Shown: piece after piece, positions 7,507 through 14,981 of the stretch
Numbering within the stretch: position 1 is the first letter of the stretch
How the letters are laid out: every line of letters begins with the position of its first letter
Assembly (NCBI GenBank): GCA_017999135.1
Contig: JAGOBT010000002.1
Span: 10,375-28,496, forward strand
Reading direction: 5' to 3'
DNA length: 18,122 nt
DNA from: Burkholderiaceae bacterium
GTDB taxonomy: Bacteria; Pseudomonadota; Gammaproteobacteria; Burkholderiales; Burkholderiaceae_C
Translations under genes and position numbers: made by a program
Notes under the pieces: model-generated
The model's database searches: none
The model's input: only the letters and a program-made list of their open reading frames with translations
Told to the model about the DNA's origin: nothing

Positions 7507-7562
7507 CCCGGTCGCCGAGGGCGACAGCAGCGCGCTGCACACGCCGGTTGGCGGGCGGCCGC

Positions 7563-8246
7563 TCAGGCCGGCACCAGCGGCGCGCGGAACACGTAGCCCA
7601 CGCGCGACTTCGACTGCAGCGGCACCAGCCCTGGCGTGGCCCGTTCGATGCGGCGGCGCAGGCGGTAGATGGTGGCGTGCAGCAGGTTCGGGTCTTCGGT
7701 GAGCGACAGACCCAGGCGCTGGGCCAGCGTGTCACGCGCCACGGCGGCGCCGTCGGCTTCCAGCAGGCAGGCCAGCACGCTGGCGTCGGTGGGGCTCAGG
7801 TCGATCACCGCGCCGTCGGGCGCCAGCAGGCGGCGGGCGGCTTCGTCCAGCCGCCACGCGGCCTGCTGGATCGGCTTGCCGCCAGAGCGCCGGAACACCG
7901 CCGCCACCGCCAGCGCCACCTGCTCGAAGGTGACCGGCTTGGCCAGGTGCATGTCGGCGCCGGCCAGCATCACCTGGTCGAAGACGTCGTCGGCCAGCTT
8001 GCCCGACACCACCAGCATGCCGGCGTCGGAACGGCGGCGCAGCAGGCGGATCAGGCTCAGGCCGTCGATGCCGGGCAGCATCAGATCGACCACGTAGAAA
8101 TCGAAACCGAAGGGCTGCGCGCTGCACAGCAGGTCGTCGCTGTCGGCGAACCACTGCACCGCCACGCCCCGGCCGGCCAGGTAGGCGGCGAGGTATTCGC
8201 TGAAGGTGGCGTCGTCGTCGACCAGGGCCAGGGTGGCTGGGAGCAT
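7563..8246 (-). CDS. OmpR/PhoB-type response regulator
   Basis: A two-domain DNA-binding response regulator of 227 aa. The receiver has the acidic pair Asp10-Asp11 (ALVDDD), phosphoacceptor Asp54 in VVDLMLPG, Ser81 in VVSGK and Lys103 in AKPVT: a complete, phosphorylatable active site. The C-terminal winged helix includes LSPTDASVLACLLEADG and HATIYRLRRRIE and ends with the SRVGYVF wing typical of OmpR-type domains. ATG 8246 is chosen because beta-1 of the receiver starts seven residues later; an in-frame TTG at 8258 would add four residues. No Shine-Dalgarno is seen for either. It faces the tandem histidine kinases tail to tail with a 56-nt gap, so it is their likeliest partner, but it has its own promoter side next to the SRP RNA gene. 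Target genes are unknown. Confidence 0.92.
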   Translation of the reverse strand: MLPATLALVDDDATFSEYLAAYLAGRGVAVQWFADSDDLLCSAQPFGFDFYVVDLMLPGIDGLSLIRLLRRRSDAGMLVVSGKLADDVFDQVMLAGADMHLAKPVTFEQVALAVAAVFRRSGGKPIQQAAWRLDEAARRLLAPDGAVIDLSPTDASVLACLLEADGAAVARDTLAQRLGLSLTEDPNLLHATIYRLRRRIERATPGLVPLQSKSRVGYVFRAPLVPA

Positions 8247-8272
8247 GGCGGGCTGCAAAGACCGAAGCGTGG

Positions 8273-8278
8273 ATTGTC
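8273..8278 (-). promoter_or_regulatory. Possible -10 box of response regulator gene
   Basis: GACAAT (4/6 to consensus) on the minus strand, 26 nt before the ATG at 8246. This leaves an RNA leader of about 20 nt. No -35 is recognised. It lies back to back with the SRP RNA promoter, 38 nt away. Confidence 0.3.
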
Positions 8279-8315
8279 ACCCGCCGCACCCACCGGCCAT
8301 GCCGAGGGCTTCACC

Positions 8316-8321
8316 TACAAT
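8316..8321 (+). promoter_or_regulatory. -10 box of SRP RNA gene
   Basis: TACAAT (5/6 to consensus), ending 4 nt before the first base of the SRP RNA terminal helix. This is the right place to start transcription at about 8326-8328. No clear -35 is seen. Confidence 0.55.
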
Positions 8322-8325
8322 CGCC

Positions 8326-8426
8326 GGTGACGGGCCTCCCCGCATGGAAGCGCGGCCAACCGGGTCAGGTCGGGAACGAAGCAGCCCCAACCGTTGTGAC
8401 CAGTGCCGGGGTCAGGCTCGTCACCC
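8326..8426 (+). ncRNA. ffs: Signal recognition particle RNA, small bacterial (4.5S) type
   Basis: The core GGTCAGGTCGGGAACGAAGC (8363-8382) is the near-invariant domain IV apical hairpin: GGAA tetraloop at 8373-8376 closed by C8371-G8378 and G8372-C8377, followed by the GAAGCAG side of the asymmetric loop. The ends pair as the terminal helix: GGTGACGGGCCT (8326-8337) against AGGCTCGTCACC (8414-8425), 11 Watson-Crick pairs plus one G-U. The length of about 100 nt and the lack of an Alu domain mark it as the small Gram-negative type. It binds Ffh and targets nascent membrane proteins to FtsY and the translocon. It lies between the divergent response regulator and the tail of a minus-strand kinase gene. 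No intrinsic terminator with a T-run follows, so exact ends are uncertain by a few bases. Confidence 0.95.
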
Positions 8427-8456
8427 CCACCCAGATCTGTCAGCCCCGCGGCCTGC

Positions 8457-10976
8457 TCACGCAGGTGCTGCCGACTGCCGGAACGCCATCACCGCCTGGT
8501 TGCGCAGCGTGCGCAGCAGCGCCAGTTCCCGGTCGCCCACCAGCAGGTTGCCCACCTGGGCCTGGTCGGCGTAGATCAGCGCGAACGGCGCCTGCTTCAT
8601 CAGCATCGGCAACAACAGGAACGACGGCGCATTCACCTGCTGGCGGTACCAGGCCGGCAGCCGCTGGGCGATGGCGGGCGCATGCGCATCGGCGATCAGC
8701 GTGTCACTGCCCTTGAGGCACACCGCACCGAACAGGTCGGGTGGCTGGTGGGCCGGCCAGCGCAATGGCACCTGGAACAGCGGGCTCAGCGCCGCCGCCC
8801 GGTCACCCAGGCCGAAGCGGCCGTTCAACCGGCCACTGGCCGGGTCACGCAGGCAGAACACCATGCGCTGGAAGCCCAGCGCCCGGTACATCGTCTCGAG
8901 CACCATGCGCAGCACCTCGTTGAGGCGGAAGGTGTCGCCGGCCAGGGTGTCGGTGATGTCCTGGATGCCGGCAGCCAGCACGTCGCTGACCACAGCGGCC
9001 GCGGCGTGCGGCGCACCAGACTGGCGCGGGTCCGCCAGGTGCAGCGTGGTGGCGTCTGGGCTGCCGACTGCCACCGGCAGCGTCCGCCTCGGCCCGCCCG
9101 CCACCCCATCGGACAGGCCGGCGGGCAGCGTGGCCACCAGCCGGTGCGCGGTGAGTGTGTCGGGGGCTTCGGCCGGGCCGGCCACGTCCAGCACCTGCTG
9201 GCCGCGGCTGCCGCGCGGCAGCACCAGGCCCATGGCGGGTGCCATCTCGGCCATGACACCACGCGCCATGTCGACCGCCCGGCGCAATTCGGGCACGGCC
9301 AGCCCCAGCACGCGGCCGTGGCGCTGCACCACCGCGTCGAGGCTGGCCGGCAGGCCGGCGTCGTCGGCTTGCCACATCGCGTCAGACACCTCGTTGGCCG
9401 CCACGGCCAGCCAGCGCAGTCGCTCGGCGCCGGTGGCCAGGGTCTGGGCCGGCACCACGCCGTCGGGCCGGCGCATGCAGCGCTGCAGGCTGTCCGGCAG
9501 GCTCCAGTGGCGCGCCACGCCCATGCCCAGCGCCTCGAACCCCAGACCCAGCACCGTGTGGGCCGCGCGGTCGGCCAGCTGGTCGGGGTGGGTGCGGCCG
9601 CCGGGTGGCGCCGGCGTCAGCCGCAGCTGGGTGCGGATGGCCTCGGCCTCGTCGGGAAAGTAGTACTCGGTGAGCAGCTTGCCCAGGTTGTAGAACATGG
9701 CCCCGAGGAAGGCCTCCTCCGCGTCCCGTGCGCCGGCTGACAGCGTGTGCGCCAGCTGCGCCGCCAGCATCGACCGCAGGAATTCCTCCTTCAGCCGCTG
9801 GGCGTGCGCCTTGTCCTTCATGTGCTCGAGCAGCACCAGCGACAGCGCCAGGTTGCGGATGCCGGCCAGCCCCACCAGCGCCACCGCACGCGACACAGTG
9901 GCCACGCCGTGGCCATTGCGCCGGTAATGCACGGTGTTGACCAGGCGCAGCAGCTTCTGGGTCAGCGCCACGTCCTTCAGGATCTCGTCGGCCAGGTTGT
10001 GCAGCGTCTCGTGGTCGGAGTTGGCCATGCGCTGGATGCGCAGCACCTGCCCGGTGAGCGCCGGGAAGTCGCTCTTGTGGCGCATGCGGCGCAGCAGGAA
10101 GTCCAGCGTGCCATGGCCGGTGCCGGCCTGTGGCTCGTCCAGCGGGGCAAGCCACTGCATCAGCGCGTCACGCAGGCTGGCGGCGCTGTCGTAGCGGTCG
10201 GCCGGGTCACGGGCAATGGCACGCTGCACGATGGCGCGCAGGCGGTCGTCGACGTCGGCCGTCTCGGGCAGCAGCAGGTCGTCGGTGCGCACGCGGCGCA
10301 CCGCGGCATGCGGCTCGCGCTCGGCCAGCAGGCGTTGGCCGGTCAGCAATTCGGCCAGCACCAGGCCGGCGGCAAACACGTCCATCTGGCCCGACGGCGG
10401 GGCCGCCACCGCCGCCTCGGGCGACAGGTAGCCCGGCGTGCCCACGATGCAGCCAGCCAGTGGATCCCCACCGTCGGGTGCGTCGGCATCCAGCCGCGCG
10501 GCAATGCCGAAGTCCATCACCCGCGCCCGGCCCTCGGCATCGACCAGGATGTTCGACGGCTTCAGATCGCGGTGCACGATGCCCTGCGCGTGGGCCGCAC
10601 GCAGCGCGTCCACCACGCCCAGCATCAGTTCCACCGCGTCGCGCGCGGGCATCGGGCCCTGGCGGCGCAGGCGCTCGGCCAGGGTGCTGCCGGTCACCAG
10701 CTCGAACACCAGGCAGGCCTGGCCGTCGATCTGCTCGGCGTCGAACACCGGCACGATGTGCGGATGCGCCAGCCTGCTGACGGCGCGCGCCTCCTGCATC
10801 CACTGGCTGGGCGGCTGGCCAGGCACCGGCTGGCAGGCTTCAGGCGTCAGCAGCTTGAGCGCCACCTGGCGGTCGAGCCGTTCGTCATGCGCCCGCCAGA
10901 CCGTGGCCTGCGCGCCGCGGCCCAGCGTCGACAGCAGCCGGTAGCGCCCCAGGCGCGCCCCGGGTGCTGGGGTCAT
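8457..10976 (-). CDS. Serine/threonine protein kinase with HDOD and C-terminal GAF-like domains
   Basis: An 839-aa signalling protein. The N-terminal Hanks-type kinase (about 11-277) is complete: glycine loop GRGAQATV (19-26), beta-3 Lys41 in VALKLL, alpha-C Glu62, catalytic loop HRDLKPSN (135-142), metal-binding Asp155 in DFG (155-157), and GTPGYLSPE (179-187). It should be catalytically active. An HDOD module follows (about 300-510), with the non-catalytic Y-N in place of the HD pair (GAMFYNLGKLL, 426-436) as in the family. After a Pro/Ala-rich stretch comes a GAF-like sensor domain (about 680-835). There are no membrane segments. Its ATG overlaps the stop of the upstream paralogue (ATGA), implying coupled translation and co-expression. 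HDOD proteins often serve in output or scaffold roles in signalling; the substrate here is unknown. Confidence 0.93.
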   Translation of the reverse strand: MTPAPGARLGRYRLLSTLGRGAQATVWRAHDERLDRQVALKLLTPEACQPVPGQPPSQWMQEARAVSRLAHPHIVPVFDAEQIDGQACLVFELVTGSTLAERLRRQGPMPARDAVELMLGVVDALRAAHAQGIVHRDLKPSNILVDAEGRARVMDFGIAARLDADAPDGGDPLAGCIVGTPGYLSPEAAVAAPPSGQMDVFAAGLVLAELLTGQRLLAEREPHAAVRRVRTDDLLLPETADVDDRLRAIVQRAIARDPADRYDSAASLRDALMQWLAPLDEPQAGTGHGTLDFLLRRMRHKSDFPALTGQVLRIQRMANSDHETLHNLADEILKDVALTQKLLRLVNTVHYRRNGHGVATVSRAVALVGLAGIRNLALSLVLLEHMKDKAHAQRLKEEFLRSMLAAQLAHTLSAGARDAEEAFLGAMFYNLGKLLTEYYFPDEAEAIRTQLRLTPAPPGGRTHPDQLADRAAHTVLGLGFEALGMGVARHWSLPDSLQRCMRRPDGVVPAQTLATGAERLRWLAVAANEVSDAMWQADDAGLPASLDAVVQRHGRVLGLAVPELRRAVDMARGVMAEMAPAMGLVLPRGSRGQQVLDVAGPAEAPDTLTAHRLVATLPAGLSDGVAGGPRRTLPVAVGSPDATTLHLADPRQSGAPHAAAAVVSDVLAAGIQDITDTLAGDTFRLNEVLRMVLETMYRALGFQRMVFCLRDPASGRLNGRFGLGDRAAALSPLFQVPLRWPAHQPPDLFGAVCLKGSDTLIADAHAPAIAQRLPAWYRQQVNAPSFLLLPMLMKQAPFALIYADQAQVGNLLVGDRELALLRTLRNQAVMAFRQSAAPA

Positions 10977-12748
10977 GGCGCCATCCCGGCCGGCACGCCG
11001 GCAGCCGCGCCGGCGGCGCTGGCGGTCTGCGGCGCGGCGCCGGCGGCATCGCCGGCAGGCTCGTCATACGGTGAGATGCCCTGCGCCGCCGACTGCAGGT
11101 CGCGCAGGGTCACGCCCAGCACGCGCCCGTAGCGCTGCACCACGCGCTGCAGCCAGGCCACGCGGTGGTGCGCCGGCACCCCGCGCGAATCGACCACCTC
11201 GTTGGCGCAGCTGGCGGTCAGGCGCAGCAGGTCGTCATCGCCATCGGGGGTGTGCACCGGCGCCGTCCAGGGCACCCGGCGCATCATGTGCACCACGCTC
11301 TCGTCCAGGCCCCAGTGGCGCGCCACCGCCACACCCAGCGCGTCCACATCCACGCCCAGCACGGCAAACGACGCCCCCTCCTCTCCCATGCCGGGGTCCT
11401 CGGGCTCACCGGGGCGGGGGGGTGGAGCCGGCTGCATCAGCCGCCGGATCTGGGCAGCCTCTTCCGGAAAGTGGTACTGCACCGCCAGGCGGCCCAGGTT
11501 CTGCAGCATGGCCAGCAGATACACCACCTCGGCGTCGTAGCCGGCCGGGCGCAGCCACTGCGCCACGCGGCCAGCCAGGCGCACGCGGTCGAGCAAGGCC
11601 GACAGCTCGGCCGCCTGGGCCTCGTTCAGCGGGCCTGGCCAGGGCCGCAGCGTGGACGCGGCCCGCCGCACACCGTCGATGCCCAGCATCTCCAGGCCTC
11701 GCCGCACCGTCAGGATCGGCCCATTGCCGCCGCCCAGCGCGCCTCGCGCCATCGCACCGTTGACGCTGCGCAGCAATTCGAAGGTGAGGCCCACATCCTG
11801 GATCACGATCTCGGCCAGCTCGGTGCTGCGCTCACGCTCCAGCGAGGCCAGCCGTGCAGCGCGGCTGGCACCACCAGGCATGGCCGGCAGCAGGCCGGCC
11901 GCGCGCATGCGGTCGAGCAACAGCATGATCGGGCCGCCACCGGCCTCGCCGTCGGTGCGCAGCCAGCCGCTGAGCGCACGCTCGAGCGTGCGCGCATTGC
12001 GGTAGCGCTGCCGCTCCTGGCGGTCGGTGGCCCGGTTGACGATGGCACGCAGCGGCTCGGGAATGGGATGCGCGCCCGTCCACGGCAGGCGCACGATCTC
12101 GCGGCCCAGCGGCGGCATGCGCTCGATGGCCGCGCCGGTGTCCGGCAGCTCCAGCGGCGGCATGCCCGCCAGGGCATGGTGCAGCACCAGGCCCAGGCCC
12201 AGCACGTCGCGTTCTGCAGCGCGGCGTTGCGCCTGCAGGCCATCGCCCTCGGGCGGCAGCACCACGCCCAGGCCCATCAACCGGCAGTTGCCGCCCTCTG
12301 ACAGCGCCAGCATGCCCGCCTGCACATCATGGTGGGCCAGGCCTGCCTCATGCGCAAAGGCCAGGCCCTGCAACACCTGCAACATCCACGGCACCACCTC
12401 GGTGCCGGGCACGCCCTTGCTGCCCAGGCGCTCGGCCAGCGTCACGTCCGTGCCGCGGTCATAGGCCATGTAGGGCCAGCGGTCGTGCTCACCCACCTCC
12501 ACGGCGGGCACCAGGCTGGGGTGGTCGATGCGTGCGGCACGTCGGGCGCTGTCCAGCCAGCGCTGCATGGCGGCCGCATCGGCGGGCTGGCTGCGCGGCA
12601 GCATCAGCACCATCTCCTGACCGGCGCGCGGGTCCATCACCAGCCACGACATCGTGCGCGCGCTCTTGCCCAGCAGCCGCAGCAGTTGAAAGCGGCCGAG
12701 GTGGCGCACGGCTTGGGCGGTGGAACGGGGCGGCAAAGGGGCGGCCAT
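10973..12748 (-). CDS. Pseudokinase-HDOD protein, degenerate paralogue of the downstream kinase
   Basis: A 591-aa protein with the same kinase-HDOD order as its neighbour but without the GAF region, ending in an Ala-rich tail. The kinase fold (about 16-265) is catalytically broken. The glycine loop reads GKSARTMSW (27-35). The beta-3 lysine is Met49 (MVLMLP). The catalytic loop is HHDVQAGML (139-147): the Asp is kept but the Lys and Asn are lost. DFG has become GLG (159-161). The HDOD-like region (about 295-510) matches the paralogue at LQNLGRLAVQYHFPEE, ARHWGLDESV and VVQRYGRVLGV. The ATG at 12748 is chosen because kinase-like sequence begins soon after; the frame stays open 41 codons further upstream without family-like sequence. 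It is first in a two-gene operon and overlaps the active kinase by ATGA. A regulatory or scaffolding role is inferred. Confidence 0.9.
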   Translation of the reverse strand: MAAPLPPRSTAQAVRHLGRFQLLRLLGKSARTMSWLVMDPRAGQEMVLMLPRSQPADAAAMQRWLDSARRAARIDHPSLVPAVEVGEHDRWPYMAYDRGTDVTLAERLGSKGVPGTEVVPWMLQVLQGLAFAHEAGLAHHDVQAGMLALSEGGNCRLMGLGVVLPPEGDGLQAQRRAAERDVLGLGLVLHHALAGMPPLELPDTGAAIERMPPLGREIVRLPWTGAHPIPEPLRAIVNRATDRQERQRYRNARTLERALSGWLRTDGEAGGGPIMLLLDRMRAAGLLPAMPGGASRAARLASLERERSTELAEIVIQDVGLTFELLRSVNGAMARGALGGGNGPILTVRRGLEMLGIDGVRRAASTLRPWPGPLNEAQAAELSALLDRVRLAGRVAQWLRPAGYDAEVVYLLAMLQNLGRLAVQYHFPEEAAQIRRLMQPAPPPRPGEPEDPGMGEEGASFAVLGVDVDALGVAVARHWGLDESVVHMMRRVPWTAPVHTPDGDDDLLRLTASCANEVVDSRGVPAHHRVAWLQRVVQRYGRVLGVTLRDLQSAAQGISPYDEPAGDAAGAAPQTASAAGAAAGVPAGMAP

Positions 12749-12896
12749 GCAAAGCTCGGTGGTTTTGCTCGATTGGACCGAACTCGCCGGCTGCTGAACG
12801 CACAAAGAGCACGGCTTTGCTTGCGCACTTCGGCACCGGCCCACAGCCACCGCGCCAGGCCGTGGCAGCACGCGAACCGGGCCTTTGTGCCAAAAT

Positions 12897-12914
12897 TAAA
12901 GCGTCTGCGCTTTA
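12897..12914 (+). repeat. Inverted repeat in the divergent trxA / pseudokinase promoter region
   Basis: A perfect 7-bp inverted repeat, TAAAGCG and CGCTTTA, with a TCTG spacer, in the only AT-rich patch of the 253-nt divergent region (12749-13001). It is 88 nt upstream of the trxA start. It could be an operator or a leader hairpin. I could not identify a convincing -35/-10 pair for either gene here. Confidence 0.4.
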
Positions 12915-13001
12915 CCCAGCGACGTGGCGCCTGGCGCCCGCCAGATTCCGGCCGGCCCACCGGGCCGCCGCCACCGGCCAACGGGCCCCCAAGGAACAAC
13001 A

Positions 13002-13331
13002 ATGAGCAGCGACCTGATCAAGCACACCACCGATGCCACCTTCGAAGCCGACGTGCTGAAGTCGGGCACGCCGGTGCTGGTGGACTACTGGGCTGAATGG
13101 TGCGGCCCCTGCAAGATGATTGCGCCCATCCTGGACGAAACCGCCAAGGAATTCGGCAGCCGCCTGCAGATCGCCAAGATGAATGTCGACGAAAACCGCG
13201 AAGTGCCGGCCAAGTTCGGCATCCGCGGCATCCCGACGCTGATGCTGTTCAAGGACGGCCAGCTCGCCGCCACCAAGGTGGGCGCGCTCTCCAAGGCCCA
13301 GCTGACGGCCTTCATCGAGCCGCATCTATAA
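13002..13331 (+). CDS. trxA: Thioredoxin 1
   Basis: A 109-aa cytoplasmic disulfide reductase, the standard TrxA length. The active site is WCGPCK with Cys34 and Cys37 within [20 protein letters not shown]. It also has the structural Asp in LVDYWA, the MNVDEN segment, and the cis-proline loop [11 protein letters not shown]. It is reduced by thioredoxin reductase (not in the window) and supplies electrons to ribonucleotide reductase, PAPS reductase and repair enzymes, as known for the family. ATG 13002 is preceded by AAGGA (12991-12995) at 6 nt, a strong Shine-Dalgarno; the frame is open further upstream but without family similarity. It precedes rho on the same strand, the same gene order as trxA-rho in E. 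coli. Confidence 0.98.
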   Translation: MSSDLIKHTTDATFEADVLKSGTPVLVDYWAEWCGPCKMIAPILDETAKEFGSRLQIAKMNVDENREVPAKFGIRGIPTLMLFKDGQLAATKVGALSKAQLTAFIEPHL

Positions 13332-13332
13332 T
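13327..13332 (+). promoter_or_regulatory. Consensus -10 box of rho promoter, overlapping trxA stop
   Basis: A perfect TATAAT that includes the TAA stop of trxA (13329-13331). A weak -35, CTGACG (13302-13307), lies inside the trxA coding end with a long 19-nt spacer. Transcription from about 13339 would give rho a leader of about 280 nt. Confidence 0.5.
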
Positions 13333-13621
13333 GTTGTCCTGATTCGTCGGGTGAGGTGCCTCGCAAGGCACCGGCCGCCCGGCAATGCCAGCCACCTCGC
13401 CCGCGGGTTCCAGACCCGGCCCCGGCGCGAGGGATCGGCCAAACCCCCGTGCTCACGACCGCCCTGGCGCCAAACGCGCCGGTGGCTGGCGGCAGTTTCT
13501 GCGCCCGACCTGCACGGCCATTGGCTCCTGGATGACGGTGCCGCCCCTGCGGGCGCACCGGCATCACCCGGCAAGACAGCCCTGGCCCGGCGCGCTGCCA
13601 CCACCTCCCGGTGATCCATCC
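13332..13621 (+). promoter_or_regulatory. Long rho leader region with hairpin and C-rich segment
   Basis: About 290 nt separate trxA and rho with no convincing gene. The region holds a perfect 7-bp hairpin (GGTGCCT, loop CGCA, AGGCACC, 13355-13372) without a T-run. Its last 60 nt (13561-13620) are C-rich and G-poor (about 28 C to 15 G by my count), the composition favoured by Rho utilisation sites. In E. coli rho is autoregulated by Rho-dependent attenuation in its leader; the same is plausible here but not shown. The frame of rho stays open through most of the leader, but this part looks like no Rho N-terminus. Confidence 0.45.
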
Positions 13622-14887
13622 ATGCATCTTTCCGAACTGAAGGCGCTCCACGTCTCCGCACTCATCACGATGGGCGAGGCGCTGGAGATCGACAACGTCT
13701 CGCGCCTGCGCAAGCAGGAGCTGATGTTCGCCATCATGAAGAAGCGCGCCCGCGCCGGCGAGCAGGTGTTTGGCGACGGCGTGCTCGAAGTGCTGCCCGA
13801 CGGCTTCGGCTTCCTGCGCTCCATCGAGGCCAGCTACATGGCCAGCACCGACGACATCTACCTGTCGCCGAGCCAGATCCGCCGCTTCAACCTGCACACC
13901 GGCGATTTGATCGAAGGTGAAGTGCGGGTGCCCAAGGACGGTGAACGCTACTTCGCGCTGGTCAAGGTCGACCGGGTGAACGGTGTCACGCCCGAGGAGA
14001 ACAAGCACAAGATCATGTTCGAGAACTTGACGCCGCTCTTCCCGAGAGAGCCGTTCAAGCTGGAGCGTGACAACTACAAGGGCGAAGAGAACGTCACCGG
14101 CCGCATCGTCGACCTGATCGCCCCGATCGGCAAGGGCCAGCGCGCGCTGCTGGTGGCCCAGCCCAAGACCGGCAAGACGGTGATGATGAAGCACATCGCC
14201 CATGCGCTGGTGGCCAACCACCCCGAGATCCACCTGATCGTGCTGCTGGTCGACGAGCGGCCGGAAGAAGTGACCGAGATGGTGCGCGGCGTGCGCGGCG
14301 AGGTGATCTCGTCCACTTTCGACGAACCCGCCGCCCGCCATGTGCAGGTGGCCGAGATGGTGATCGAGCGCGCCAAGCGCCTGGTCGAGATGAAGAAGGA
14401 CGTGGTGATCCTGCTGGATTCGATCACCCGCCTGGCGCGTGCCTACAACAACGTGCTGCCCAGCAGCGGCAAGGTGCTGACCGGTGGCGTGGATGCCAAC
14501 GCGCTGCAGCGGCCGAAGCGGTTCTTCGGCGCTGCGCGCAATGTCGAGGAAGGCGGCTCGTTGACCATCATCGGCACCGCGCTGATCGACACCGGGTCAC
14601 GCATGGACGAGGTGATCTACGAAGAGTTCAAGGGCACCGGCAACTGCGAAATCCACCTCGACCGCCGCATGGCCGAGAAGCGGGTGTATCCGTCGATCCT
14701 GATCAACAAGACCGGCACCCGCCGCGAAGAGCTGCTGCTGAAGCCGGAAATCCTGCAGAAGACCTGGATCCTGCGCAAGCTGCTCTACAACATGGACGAG
14801 ATCGAGGCGATGGAATTCGTGCTCGACAAGATGAAGCAGACCAAGAACAACCTGGACTTCTTCGACATGATGCGGCGCGGCGGGTGA
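13622..14887 (+). CDS. rho: Transcription termination factor Rho
   Basis: A 421-aa hexameric RNA-dependent ATPase/translocase, the usual compact length. It starts [20 protein letters not shown], the Rho N-terminal helical domain. The RNA-binding cold-shock-like domain (about 50-120) contains [17 protein letters not shown] and [20 protein letters not shown]. The ATPase has Walker A PKTGKT (181-186), the catalytic region [11 protein letters not shown] (210-220), Walker B VVILLD (261-266) and the Q-loop [10 protein letters not shown] (282-291). The C-terminus FFDMMRRGG is intact. There is no large insertion, so it is a standard proteobacterial Rho. ATG 13622 fits the family N-terminus; a Shine-Dalgarno is weak (GGTGAT at 13610-13615). 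It follows trxA and precedes rpmE, whose promoter starts almost at the rho stop codon. Confidence 0.98.
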   Translation: MHLSELKALHVSALITMGEALEIDNVSRLRKQELMFAIMKKRARAGEQVFGDGVLEVLPDGFGFLRSIEASYMASTDDIYLSPSQIRRFNLHTGDLIEGEVRVPKDGERYFALVKVDRVNGVTPEENKHKIMFENLTPLFPREPFKLERDNYKGEENVTGRIVDLIAPIGKGQRALLVAQPKTGKTVMMKHIAHALVANHPEIHLIVLLVDERPEEVTEMVRGVRGEVISSTFDEPAARHVQVAEMVIERAKRLVEMKKDVVILLDSITRLARAYNNVLPSSGKVLTGGVDANALQRPKRFFGAARNVEEGGSLTIIGTALIDTGSRMDEVIYEEFKGTGNCEIHLDRRMAEKRVYPSILINKTGTRREELLLKPEILQKTWILRKLLYNMDEIEAMEFVLDKMKQTKNNLDFFDMMRRGG

Positions 14888-14899
14888 ACCCCTCCACGC

Positions 14900-14905
14900 T
14901 ATAAT
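14900..14905 (+). promoter_or_regulatory. Consensus -10 box of rpmE promoter
   Basis: A perfect TATAAT 12 nt after the rho stop codon and 76 nt before the rpmE ATG, giving a leader of about 70 nt. The -35 region falls within the end of rho and is GC-rich with no clear match. The leader holds a TTTCC ... GGAAA stem (about 14913-14928) with a GCTTCG loop, which could be part of an autoregulatory structure. Confidence 0.55.
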
Positions 14906-14981
14906 TCGCGGTTTTCCGCTTCGGGAAAGTGCGCTGCATGGTGTGGCGTGGCTTCCGGCAACCAGCGCTCAGAGGTTTCCC

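Noticed and set aside
7507..7562. Possible bidirectional terminator between the second histidine kinase and the response regulator
   Set aside because: I found no stem longer than a few base pairs and no T-run in this 56-nt gap.
8432..8439. CAGATCTG palindrome just after the SRP RNA
   Set aside because: It is short, has no loop or T-run, and is not a plausible terminator or operator on its own.
8403..9740. A 445-codon plus-strand frame opposite the kinase-HDOD gene
   Set aside because: It overlaps the SRP RNA and the C-terminus of a well-supported kinase gene, and its sequence has biased low-complexity composition.
12749..12871. N-terminal extension of the pseudokinase by 41 residues
   Set aside because: The extra residues are not kinase-like, and the ATG at 12748 lies directly before the family-like sequence.
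12800..12890. An 8-bp inverted repeat, GCACAAAG (12800-12807) and CTTTGTGC (12883-12890), in the trxA upstream region
   Set aside because: With 75 nt between the arms, a match of this length in a 253-nt region is expected by chance about half the time, so it is not reported as an operator.
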